DNA from: Mesorhizobium prunaredense | Lineage (GTDB): Bacteria; Pseudomonadota; Alphaproteobacteria; Rhizobiales; Rhizobiaceae | NCBI RefSeq assembly: GCF_900156895.1 | Contig: NZ_FTPD01000045.1 | Span: forward strand, 658,758-722,757 | Reading direction: 5' to 3' | Length of the DNA stretch: 64,000 nucleotides | The notes under the pieces: generated by a model | What the model was told of the DNA's origin: nothing | What the model saw: the letters and a program-made list of their open reading frames with translations, nothing else | Database searches by the model: none | Made by a program: the position numbers and the translations under genes | Shown: piece by piece, positions 33,140 through 41,864 of the stretch | Numbering within the stretch: the stretch's first letter is position 1 | Layout of the letters: each line of letters opens with the position of its first letter

Positions 33140-34576
33140 ATGGTCCGAAAGCTCAGCGACATGATCGTCATGTTGCCCGGAATCACCGGCAGCGTGCTGC
33201 AGGAGGGAGGCCGGGATGTCTGGGCCGTGTCCGGGCAAGCGGCTTGGCGTGCGCTGACGAGCGGTGGGCGCAGCCTGCAGGATCTCCGACTCAAAAGCGG
33301 CGAGCCGGACAGCATAGTCGCTACGCGTGTGATCGACGATGCCCACATCGTCCCGGGGCTCGTCAAGATCGACGGATACACCTCCATTTCGCGAATGATC
33401 GGGAAAGCATTTGAGGTGGTGGGCGGCAGTGTGACGGAGGATCATGCGGCCAACTATATTGAGTTTCCGTATGACTGGCGGTTGGACAACCGCGTAAATG
33501 CACGCCGGCTCGAGCAGTTGGTGAACGATCGCCTGCGCCGGTGGCGCGAGTACAGCCATAACCCGAACGCTCGCGTCATCTTCGTGGCCCACAGCATGGG
33601 TGGTCTGGTGGCCCGATATTATCTCGAAGTGCTGGAAGGCTGGAAAAATTGCCGGGCGCTGATCACCTTCGGAACGCCCTATCGCGGCTCCTTCAACGCC
33701 CTCGACTTCCTGGCGAACGGTTACAAGAGACTCTTTCTTGACCTCACTGAAGCGATGCGCTCGTTTCCATCGGTCTACCAGCTGCTGCCGATCTACGAAG
33801 CACTGTGGAGTGGTGACAAATACGTGCGCGTTGCCGAAGCCGGCCATCTCCCGGGGATCGACCCCGTCCTGGCGGCCGACGCACTCCGATTCCACAGGGA
33901 GATCGAGAAGAAAGTGGAGGAGCACCAGCAAAATCCGACTTACAGGGACAGCGGATACGTGACTATGCCCGTCGTTGGCACGCGGCAGCCCACCAAGCAG
34001 TCCGCAATTCTCAAGGATGGGAAAGTCACCGTCGAGTTCGCGATGCCTTCATGGATCGACGCCGGATTGGACGGCGGCGATGGTACCGTCCCGCGCGCTT
34101 CGGCAATTCCGATTGAACTCTCCGACGCCCACCACAATAGCTTCGTGCCGGAGCGGCACGGCTCGCTGCAATGCAACCGGTCGGTACTGGACGACCTGCA
34201 GGGGCGGCTCGAGCAGACGCAGGTGCGGGGCATGCGCAACATCAGGGGACCGGAGGACAAGATCACGACCACAGGGCAGGCTGCCCTCTCCCTCGATTTG
34301 GAGGATTTGTATCTGGCCGACGAACCTGTCACGTTTCGAGCGAAATTGCTCGACGCCAAGCAGGTATTCGGGAAGGTGCAGGGGCTGATCGAACCGGTCG
34401 ACGCGCTGGCATCGCAGCAAACTATCGATTTTAATGAATCCGAAGACGGCTGGGCCGTCACGCTCGATGGCTTGCCGCCTGGACTCTACCGGATCCAGGT
34501 GCGCACGGCCGAGGGCGGCCCCTTGGCCCCGCAGCCCGTGCGCGACCTTTTCGAGGTGGCAGGAGCTGGCAGATGA
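33140..34576 (+). CDS. LCAT-like phospholipase/acyltransferase (alpha/beta hydrolase)
   Basis: The 478-residue protein belongs to the lecithin:cholesterol acyltransferase (LCAT/PGAP1-like) serine hydrolases. It opens with IVMLPGITGSVL. The nucleophile elbow is AHSMGG (Ser152), the acid is in GGDGTVP (Asp314) and the base in DAHHNSF (His331 or His332). The last 100 or so residues form a beta-sandwich-like domain. There is no signal peptide, so it would act from the cytosol, perhaps on the inner membrane as a toxic effector. Its stop overlaps the NACHT start (ATGA), so the two are made in fixed proportion. Confidence 0.85.
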   Translation: MVRKLSDMIVMLPGITGSVLQEGGRDVWAVSGQAAWRALTSGGRSLQDLRLKSGEPDSIVATRVIDDAHIVPGLVKIDGYTSISRMIGKAFEVVGGSVTEDHAANYIEFPYDWRLDNRVNARRLEQLVNDRLRRWREYSHNPNARVIFVAHSMGGLVARYYLEVLEGWKNCRALITFGTPYRGSFNALDFLANGYKRLFLDLTEAMRSFPSVYQLLPIYEALWSGDKYVRVAEAGHLPGIDPVLAADALRFHREIEKKVEEHQQNPTYRDSGYVTMPVVGTRQPTKQSAILKDGKVTVEFAMPSWIDAGLDGGDGTVPRASAIPIELSDAHHNSFVPERHGSLQCNRSVLDDLQGRLEQTQVRGMRNIRGPEDKITTTGQAALSLDLEDLYLADEPVTFRAKLLDAKQVFGKVQGLIEPVDALASQQTIDFNESEDGWAVTLDGLPPGLYRIQVRTAEGGPLAPQPVRDLFEVAGAGR

Positions 34577-36528
34577 CGGAGGAAACCGGAGGCTTTGGGA
34601 GCTGGCCACAGTGGTCGCGCAAGGATGATCGCGGTTTGGCACGATACGCCACGCCGCTCGCCGGCCGCCTTCTATCGCTGCCGGTAAACCGTTTCGATCT
34701 GAGCCAAGAGGCCGGGTGGCAAGCCAAGGTCATTCGGGCCATTTACGATGCGCTGAAGGAACGTTCCATCCGATATGCTTTGGAGCAATACCATCCGTCG
34801 CAAGCGCTGCAGACTATTCGTACGCCGCAAGAGATACTCATAAAACCGCGCGAGGCGACATGCCTTGACCTTTCCTTGCTGTTCTGCGGGTTGTGCCTTG
34901 CCTCCGAGCTGCTGCCGGTCTTAGTCGTCATCGAGGGTCATGCCCTGGCCGCCGTTTCGCTGACGCATGGCTTGCGCGACTGGAACGGTTACCGGCCGGG
35001 GGCCAATCTATTCGAGGAACAGCCAGTCACCGACGCGGAAGCGCTTCGCAGCCTGGTCGACGCCGGGGATTTTCTCGCCGTCGAATGCACGGGTTTCGCA
35101 CAGAGCGCGCAGTTCAACGACCTGGCCGGTCCGCTTGAAATGCAGCACCGGACCGATGGGTTGCTCTCATTCGACCAAGCCGTCGCCACGGGGCGCGCGC
35201 AACTGGAGCGGCGCGACAAGCCCTTCCGTTTTGCGCTGGACCTCGCTATCGCCCATTACGGCTGGCGCATTGAGCCATATGCCTTGGATTCCAGCCCCGG
35301 CGCATGGGTCACCAACATTTTTAGGCTGCTCGACAAGGTGCCGCCTCTTTCGTCACCGGCCCTTAAGGCTCTCAACTTCGAGCGGTTGGTGGAGGAGCGG
35401 ACCCTGCATTTTGTCGGCCGCGAATTTGTTTTTCGCGCGATCGATGACCTGCTCGAAGATCCGAAGTTCGAGTCCGGGTACATCCTGGTCCGCGGCGAGC
35501 CCGGGATCGGGAAGACCGCCCTGGTCAGCCAACTGGTGAGGACCCGGGGCTACGTCCACCATTTCAATGTGGGACCGCAGAACATCCGCTCGGCCCGTGC
35601 ATTCCTAGAGAACGTCTGCGCCCAATTGATCATTCGCTACCAGCTCGGCCACAACTCCTTGCCCCCCGAGGCCAGCCAGGACAGCGCCTATCTCAGCCAA
35701 TTGCTTTCGGAGGCGGCGCAAAAGGCCGAAGGAACACCCATCGTGGTGCTGGTCGACGCGCTCGATGAGGCCGAGGATGCCGGATTAACGCCCTCGGCCA
35801 ACCGCCTCTATTTACCGCAATCTCTCCCGAGGGGCGTTTTCTTCGTCGTGACGTCGCGCGAGCAGATGGATTACCGACTGGACGTACGGAACCGCGAAGA
35901 CATCTACTTGCGGGACGACGATCCCAGGAACCTCGCAGACGTCGGCCACTATGTCCGCGATTTTCTGGAATCCCACAGGGCCGAGATGGGTGGCGCGCTC
36001 GCTGCATGGAAGGTCTCCGAGACAGAACTCGCCGAACAGCTGACGGAGAAGAGCCAGGGTAATTTCATGTACCTGGTTCACGTGTTGGAGGATATCCGCA
36101 CTGGACGGATCTCGCCGGAGACCGTCGAGTCTGTTGCCAGTTTGCCACGGGGCCTACGCGAATACTATCAACGCCACTGGCGCGCCATGCGTGACCACGA
36201 CCAGGCGCGGTTCGAAGCGATCTACGAGCCAGTCCTGCGGTTCCTCGCGACTGTTCGGGAGCCGGTTGCGGTCTCGGCCCTGCAAGAATGGTCGAGAGTG
36301 GATCCCCCCAGAATCCGCGACGTCATCCGTGAATGGCGCCAGTTCTTGAACGAGGAAGCCGTGCCGGACCAGGAGCGGCGCTACCGCATCTATCACGCGA
36401 GCTTCCAGGACTTTCTGGCGGAAGAGGGAATGGGCCTCATTCCGATGCACCGCCGCATCGCTGAAGTGGCGTTGAGCAAGGTTAAAGGTTTCCCCCAGAA
36501 CACGCTTTCCGAACCAGGTTCCCGATGA
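34573..36528 (+). CDS. Transglutaminase-like domain fused to NACHT STAND ATPase
   Basis: Residues about 60-200 form a transglutaminase-like domain with candidate catalytic Cys97 (ATCLDLSLLFCG), His123 (EGHALAAV) and Glu171 (VECTGF). A NACHT module follows: Walker A GEPGIGKT at 308-315, Walker B VVLVDALDEAE with Asp395/Asp398/Glu399, and TSRE. The winged-helix end is RYRIYHASFQDFLAE. The chain stops at the point where one-chain STAND proteins continue into a helical linker and sensor repeats; those appear to be encoded in the next gene. It would be an ATP-driven oligomerising switch, with the N-terminal fold as protease-like effector or signalling domain. Confidence 0.82.
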   Translation: MTEETGGFGSWPQWSRKDDRGLARYATPLAGRLLSLPVNRFDLSQEAGWQAKVIRAIYDALKERSIRYALEQYHPSQALQTIRTPQEILIKPREATCLDLSLLFCGLCLASELLPVLVVIEGHALAAVSLTHGLRDWNGYRPGANLFEEQPVTDAEALRSLVDAGDFLAVECTGFAQSAQFNDLAGPLEMQHRTDGLLSFDQAVATGRAQLERRDKPFRFALDLAIAHYGWRIEPYALDSSPGAWVTNIFRLLDKVPPLSSPALKALNFERLVEERTLHFVGREFVFRAIDDLLEDPKFESGYILVRGEPGIGKTALVSQLVRTRGYVHHFNVGPQNIRSARAFLENVCAQLIIRYQLGHNSLPPEASQDSAYLSQLLSEAAQKAEGTPIVVLVDALDEAEDAGLTPSANRLYLPQSLPRGVFFVVTSREQMDYRLDVRNREDIYLRDDDPRNLADVGHYVRDFLESHRAEMGGALAAWKVSETELAEQLTEKSQGNFMYLVHVLEDIRTGRISPETVESVASLPRGLREYYQRHWRAMRDHDQARFEAIYEPVLRFLATVREPVAVSALQEWSRVDPPRIRDVIREWRQFLNEEAVPDQERRYRIYHASFQDFLAEEGMGLIPMHRRIAEVALSKVKGFPQNTLSEPGSR

Positions 36529-36565
36529 CATTGGCCCACGCCAAGCCGGAATTTGCGCCGCTTCC

Positions 36566-39247
36566 ATGTCGACCGAGGTAGCGCCGCAATCCGCGGGATC
36601 GTCCGAGGCCGAACTGCAGTACACGTTCGCACACCTCGCCTATCATCTCGATGCCGCCGGAATGGGTCGGGAACTCGAGCAACTAGTGACGAAGTTCTGG
36701 CTCGATCTGCAGGTTTCCCAGGGTCAGGGAAAGAATGCATTTCTGCGGGACGTCTCGATAGCGACGCGAAGCTCACATGAGCGGGCCCCGGACCGTTCCT
36801 ACGGTATTCTGCAGGTCTGGCGCGGTGCTTATGTCTCAGCTTGCCTGCGCAGCACGACCGGACTTTACCCGCCCGGTTTGACGCGGCTCCTCGCACGCGC
36901 GGGACGCATCAAGGAGGCCATGGAGATTGCGTTCCTCATTCCGGATGCCTTCATGCGATCGATCGCCTTCTCCGGACTGGCTGAAGCGGCTAGCAATAGG
37001 CATGAAGCGGCAACCGCAGCAGAGGCATTGCAGCACGCTCTGGAGGCCGCAATGGTCGAGGATTCCGTGGTGTCGCGCGCGGAGGCTCTAGGGGCGGTCG
37101 GCGCGCGCGCACTGGAAATGGGCGACCATAAATTGCTCGGCTCAGCGCTGGACCTTCTATCGAAAGGGAGCATGGGTCATTGGATGGGCCGAATCCTCGC
37201 GGAGCTTGCGGCAGCGGCCGGCCGCACCGGACAGCGTGAGGTGCTCGAAACACTGCTTGCGATCGCGCGCACCTTCCCTGAGGACGACGCAAACCTCGCC
37301 GGTGAAGAAGCAGAGGCCTTGGCGGCAATAGCCGGCGCGATGGGACGGCTGGGCATGCCCGCTGAAATAGCGGAAATACGGGACTTCGCTCTGTCGAGGC
37401 CTTCGGACAGAAACGGGGAAATTCGACTGCTGACGGGGCTGATCGACGCCTTCGCTGCATCCGGCTGCGTGGCCGGTGTCGAATCGATGATGGAGGCTGT
37501 TGATCGCGCATCCTCGATCGATACCGCAATCGCGATCCATGCTAGCGTTGCTCACGCCTACGTTCGTCTCGGCGAGCCAGCAAAAGCCGAGTCGGTGCTC
37601 AGTGCGGTATGGGACGGCGGGCGTTTTGAGGACGAGGTTTCCGACTACGGATTGCGCCATATTGCCGAGGCATGGGCGCATCTCCACAGTTTCGAACGAA
37701 GCTTCGAGACGATTGAATCCATGCGGGAGTGTATACCACGCGCGAAGGGTCTAATATCGCTAGGCAGGATCGCCGTTGGAGCATCCGACTCGCAGCTTGC
37801 GCGCGATATCGCGTCCCGTGCCTTGGCACAGGCGAGACTTATCGACTTCGACGACATTCATAATTCAATGGAAACATTGCTTAGCGCCGGCGAATTTGGC
37901 TGGGAGGTCGGTCTTCATGCCGAGGCCTTGGGCGTCGTACGGGGGGCGCTTGCCGATCCTTGGACGCTGTGCGATCCGCTGTACGGTCCGGCGGCCCTGC
38001 AGAGTGCTGTGCGTATCCTGGTCCCGGCAGGCGATCGTGCCGAGCTGGAGTTAGCGATTGCCGCCGTATCACGTCTCGACGACCGCACTTTCCGCTACCA
38101 GGCCCTCGGCACCATCGTGGAGGAGCTTGCAAAGGCCGGCGACGTCGCGGGGGCCCTTCTATTGGCTGCGGAGCACGAGTTGAGCGGCCAGGTGCGCATT
38201 GCCCAAGCGGCCTTCGACGGTGGCCACAGCGTACTGGCGCATGATCTTGTCGATAAGGTGCTGGCAGAAGCGGAGAGGCTTTCGTTCCACAATGCCGAAG
38301 CCATATCGCTGAGCCGCATTGCCCATCACCTCGCTCTTCTCGGTGCGGTGCAAGAGGCGGAGACAGTCGCGATCGAGGCTCTGCATGGCACGCGATCGAT
38401 GGTTGCGGAGACACTGAGTGAAGATATCGGGGCAAACGGACAAAAAGCGGTGGCCACCGCGCAGGTTGCCTTGACGCTAGCGCGGATCGGGCGGACCGAG
38501 AAAGCGGTTGAGGTTGCCCTTGCCGCATGGATGGAGGCCAATCCAAGGGGGCCGCGCGTCCGCAGTTCTCTCTCGGTGGAATCATGGAGTATCCTCGTGA
38601 AGCTCTATGGGCGGCACGGGGAGGTGATGAACCTCGTTGCGCGGGTGCTCACGCGGTCGCAAATGCCGGCACGCGCCATGCAACTCGCACAGGAGGTGGA
38701 CGATGAAAGGGTGTTTCACATTGCTTGCCAGGCTATCGCCGGAGAATTGAGTCTCTACTCCAACATGTCGGAAGATCAGACTGTCGAATTGCTAGAGTCC
38801 TGTGCCGAAACCCTGGGCGAATCTGCGAAAACTAGTCTGGCGGCATTGGCGAGCCAAGGCCCTGTTGTGCTCAATGATTATGAGGAAATTCTGCGCGGCG
38901 TCGATGTCATGGAGGAGGATCCAGGTTTCCGGGAGCGCGCAATGCAAGCGCTGACTACTGCTCGGGCGCTTGCTGAGTTCAAGGACGAGTTGCGTGCCAC
39001 GACATTCGGCGGGGAGTTGGTCAAGCGTCTCGGCGACCTCGCGTTGATACTGCAAGAGAGCGGTCGTTTGTCAGACAGTCTCGATGCCTGGAAAGACGCC
39101 TGCCTCGCGGCGAATCGCGAGGACCGGGCAACGGTCCTTAACCTGCTACAGCGGATGACGCCGGGCGTAGCGGAGCTCGATAAAGGCAAGACCCTCTTCC
39201 AATTGTTCCGCACGGCACATGATGTCGCCGGCTGGTGGCGGCACTAA
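36566..39247 (+). CDS. TPR-like helical repeat protein, third candidate sensor
   Basis: The 893-residue soluble protein starts with ELQYTFAHLAYHLDAAGMGRELEQLV, the helical linker that in one-chain STAND proteins directly follows the DFLAE winged helix. It then runs as degenerate tetratricopeptide-like helical pairs to the C-terminus (RAFAEALEMG-like units such as AEALGAVGARALEMGDHKLL). It starts 38 bases after the NACHT stop in another frame, so it is either a true separate subunit or an old split of a fused gene. No catalytic motif was found. Specific ligand unknown; threat sensing is inferred. Confidence 0.68.
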   Translation: MSTEVAPQSAGSSEAELQYTFAHLAYHLDAAGMGRELEQLVTKFWLDLQVSQGQGKNAFLRDVSIATRSSHERAPDRSYGILQVWRGAYVSACLRSTTGLYPPGLTRLLARAGRIKEAMEIAFLIPDAFMRSIAFSGLAEAASNRHEAATAAEALQHALEAAMVEDSVVSRAEALGAVGARALEMGDHKLLGSALDLLSKGSMGHWMGRILAELAAAAGRTGQREVLETLLAIARTFPEDDANLAGEEAEALAAIAGAMGRLGMPAEIAEIRDFALSRPSDRNGEIRLLTGLIDAFAASGCVAGVESMMEAVDRASSIDTAIAIHASVAHAYVRLGEPAKAESVLSAVWDGGRFEDEVSDYGLRHIAEAWAHLHSFERSFETIESMRECIPRAKGLISLGRIAVGASDSQLARDIASRALAQARLIDFDDIHNSMETLLSAGEFGWEVGLHAEALGVVRGALADPWTLCDPLYGPAALQSAVRILVPAGDRAELELAIAAVSRLDDRTFRYQALGTIVEELAKAGDVAGALLLAAEHELSGQVRIAQAAFDGGHSVLAHDLVDKVLAEAERLSFHNAEAISLSRIAHHLALLGAVQEAETVAIEALHGTRSMVAETLSEDIGANGQKAVATAQVALTLARIGRTEKAVEVALAAWMEANPRGPRVRSSLSVESWSILVKLYGRHGEVMNLVARVLTRSQMPARAMQLAQEVDDERVFHIACQAIAGELSLYSNMSEDQTVELLESCAETLGESAKTSLAALASQGPVVLNDYEEILRGVDVMEEDPGFRERAMQALTTARALAEFKDELRATTFGGELVKRLGDLALILQESGRLSDSLDAWKDACLAANREDRATVLNLLQRMTPGVAELDKGKTLFQLFRTAHDVAGWWRH

Positions 39248-39389
39248 ACCAACGAATCACGAACGTCGAAAACGACTGAGTTACCTGGTTAGTGTCCCTT
39301 TAGCGGGGTGGCCGGGTGGCGATCACAGCACTTGCGAAGAGACGGATGACTTAAGTCGGGTCTTTCTCAATGCGCCATGTTGTTCGAGG

Positions 39390-39455
39390 GCGCTCGCCGT
39401 CGCGGTCGGAGGCCGCGCTGTCGCGGCACGCCCGTCGCTGCCTGGCGTGTCATAA
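39390..39455 (+). pseudogene. 3' fragment of the MFS exporter gene
   Basis: The last 22 codons of the MFS gene (LAVAVGGRA, ARPSLPGVS) recur here almost unchanged, without the rest of the gene. This is the start of the right flanking repeat. Confidence 0.85.
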
Positions 39456-39501
39456 CACGAGACAGGGCGCTTTTGGGGCCGATGCTTGTCCAAACAGGGG
39501 G

Positions 39502-39655
39502 TCAGATCAGCAGCCGGCCCTTCATGCTGGCATGACCCTTTTTGCCGATGATGATGTGATCGTGCACGGCGATGCCGAGCGGTTTGGCCGTCTCGATGAC
39601 CAGCTTGGTCATCTCGATGTCGGCGCGCGACGGCGTCGGGTCGCCTGACGGATGG
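39502..39655 (-). pseudogene. radC: radC C-terminal remnant, right copy
   Basis: Same radC tail as in the left repeat (HDHIIIGKKGHASMKG readable). The bases around the HNHPSG codons carry a two-base insertion (AATCCCATCC instead of AATCATCC) that breaks the metal-binding motif. Confidence 0.75.
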
Positions 39656-39772
39656 GATTGTGCGCCATCCGTTGCAACTCTGTATCTAATTGATATTGTA
39701 ACATAAAAGTCCTATTTCGACGTTAGTGAGGGCGGTTTCTGGGGTGCGTTTGCGACCTCCATTCGAGCAAGT

Positions 39773-40004
39773 TCACGGTTGCTCACGTTCCTTCCCGTTG
39801 AGTCGATTTGTCGCATGGCACCTAACGGTTTGCTGACTTGCCCATTCGTTGAGGTCGGCCACGGGATAGACGATGGACTTTCCGATCTTCACGAAAGCTG
39901 GCCCGACGCGCATTGCTCGCCAGTTGGCCAATGTCCCGGCTGGGATTGCGCCACGAAATCGTTCGGTGCACTTCCTCCGGCGTCAGATACAGTGGTTCCG
40001 TCAT
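39773..40004 (-). pseudogene. AlpA-like gene, frameshifted right copy
   Basis: The start MTEPLYLTPEEV matches the intact left copy, but one extra base (GTTCGGTGCACTTCC against GTTCTGTCACTTCC) shifts the frame right after it. If corrected, the rest would match as far as the C-terminus. The protein is therefore lost from this copy. Confidence 0.78.
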
Positions 40005-40238
40005 CTTGCACCTCAAATCAAGTCTCCGTCGGGATGATCGGGTCCGCGAATCGTGAAGACGGAGACGACCTCCTGGGCTTGGGGATCGACAAGTCGAGTT
40101 TCACTGAGAGCGTCTGTCGATGCCGGCGCGTCACGCACCTCTACGGCGACTTCGCCTCAAGACTGAAGCGGGTTCTGACCGCGGTAGGACCGTCTCGGGC
40201 TGCCGGCTAGAAAAAGGCCGGAGGGAAGGCGCGACCAT

Positions 40239-40599
40239 GAGTCTGACGGCCCGCGGAAGGGGATGCAACCAGCGGCTCTCCGAACGCGAAGGCTGTGTCA
40301 TCGACGGCGCTTGCGGGAGGCGTCGCATTCCCATGCGTTCCCATTGCCGACGTAGCCCGGGCCAAGCGGCCTAGGTGACTATTCGGAGAGACCGCGGGAG
40401 ACGGCGGGGTGTCTCCCAAAGTATGTCAGCGGCATCCACCTAGCGCCTAAAACGCGTCCCGAAGGATCACGGTTTCGAGCGCGCCAGTTGGTTGCCATAT
40501 GCCCTTACGCGCATAGTTCTGGACGCCATCGAGCATCGAGAGATTTCACTCTCCCTCGGCACACCCATCGCGTCAGCGTTTGCCGCCCAGACATACGAA
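40239..40599. other. Gap right of the island repeat
   Basis: No intact gene. The plus frame from 40492 reads into the broken aldehyde dehydrogenase but its first 35 or so codons do not look like that family. This may be the junction where the island replaced the front of that gene. Confidence 0.4.
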
Positions 40600-40978
40600 C
40601 GGGACCGCAGGGTGACCCGCATGCTGGTGCCCTTGGTGCGGATGGACGAGACCGCCGCGATCGCCGCGAAAGTCGCCGATGGCTTCTAGGTCGGCAATCC
40701 CGAGGCTGGCGACGCTTGGACCGGTGGTGAACAAGAGCCAGTAGGCGCGCATCCGGGCCCTGATCGAGGCGGCGATCGCCGAAGGAGCCACGCTTGCTGC
40801 CGGCGGTCGGGACCGCCCTGACGGGCTCGACAGTGGCTATCTCGTGCGGCCGACGGTGTTTTCCCATGTCACGCCCGACATGGCGATCGCGCGCGAGGAG
40901 GTGTTCGGGCCGGTGCTGTCGATCATCGGCTATCGCGACGAGGACGAGGCGATCCGCATCGCCAAGGAGGGTGAAATT
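40600..40978 (+). pseudogene. Aldehyde dehydrogenase fragment, disrupted
   Basis: Pieces of an NAD-dependent aldehyde dehydrogenase C-terminal half are readable in changing frames. TRMLVPLVRMDETAAIAAKVADGF is followed by a stop and VGNPEAGDAW. After a shift come EAAIAEGATLAAGG, LVRPTVFSHVTPDMAIAREE and VFGPVLSIIGYRDEDEAIRIAKEG. The catalytic Cys region is missing and the end is cut. It is a decayed remnant between the island and the injection-system operon. Confidence 0.85.
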
Positions 40979-41864
40979 TGACCTTTTGCAGACTCTTTGT
41001 AGCCAAGCAACAGCGGCGAGAAGAAGATGAAGCGGCCGACCTGATGTCGAGGCGATGGCGTGATGGAACTGGCCAAAGGCATTCGATTTTGGCGGCATAA
41101 TCGTAGATTGGGTTACATTTGGGCGCACGCTTCTTGCCAAATTGCTCTGTCATCCCAACGAGGTGTTGGACGGGCTACGACACAAAAATATAGCTAAATC
41201 AATATGTTACGCTACGAACTTACCGTGTCACGCATGATCGGCTAGCCAGACCTATTGCGGAGAAAGTCTCCTCAGGAAGAATACCGATTTTCCAGCAGGC
41301 TTGTTCCAGGCGCTCAATCAAGCGTAGCATTGACGCTGCTGGTGAAACGCAACGCGTCTCCGCACGAGAAGGAAGTCCGGCTATCGAAAACTGTTCGACG
41401 AACCGTCACCTGAGGGAACGTTCCGCTACCGGTCGGCCCCTTGTTACTTCCGAATCTGGGGATCAGGAATTCGGGCCTCCGTCGGCTGCCGGTTGAACCA
41501 TTCACTCACGCGGCATGAGCATATCGGGAGATGGGTGAGCGACGGTCCGACTAACACCCGGAAATCTCGCCCTCGTAAGTAATCTTGGCCTGATCTGGCC
41601 GGCCCGGCCGGTCTTCAACGCATCACCGACAGTTCCGGCGTGGCGACGAGCCCGACGGTCTTAATGGCCTGGACCGTTTGGTTGATGTGTCCGCAAGTGG
41701 CCGGCCCGTTCGGTATAGGAGGAACGGTCCAGATCCACGGACCGGCCGGCCTGGATCGAAATCGGAGCCGCTCGGTCCATTCACAGCCGCGCATTGCCAA
41801 GCCTAGCGTTGCCCACCGTATCGGAAAGGCCGCATGCGGCGCTCTTGGAAAGGCTGCACCGCCC
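40979..41864. other. Long non-coding or decayed region before the injection-system operon
   Basis: Nearly 0.9 kb with no gene that I can support. About 41160-41240 is noticeably A+T-rich and could hold the promoter for the downstream operon. Around 41598-41612 there is a short palindromic GGCCGGCCCGGCCGG. A minus-strand frame ending near 41615 (GHINQTVQAIKTVGLVATPE) looks protein-like and may be the tail of another decayed gene, but I cannot name it. Confidence 0.4.

Larger units (their letters stand above)
39390..40238. repeat. Right flanking direct repeat of the genomic island
   Basis: Second copy of the left repeat, in the same orientation and order: MFS 3' end, radC tail, AlpA-like gene, conserved plus-strand segment ending at 40210. 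The genes here are damaged while the left AlpA-like gene is intact. Divergence between copies suggests the duplication is old, or that two related elements inserted at the same place. Confidence 0.85.
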
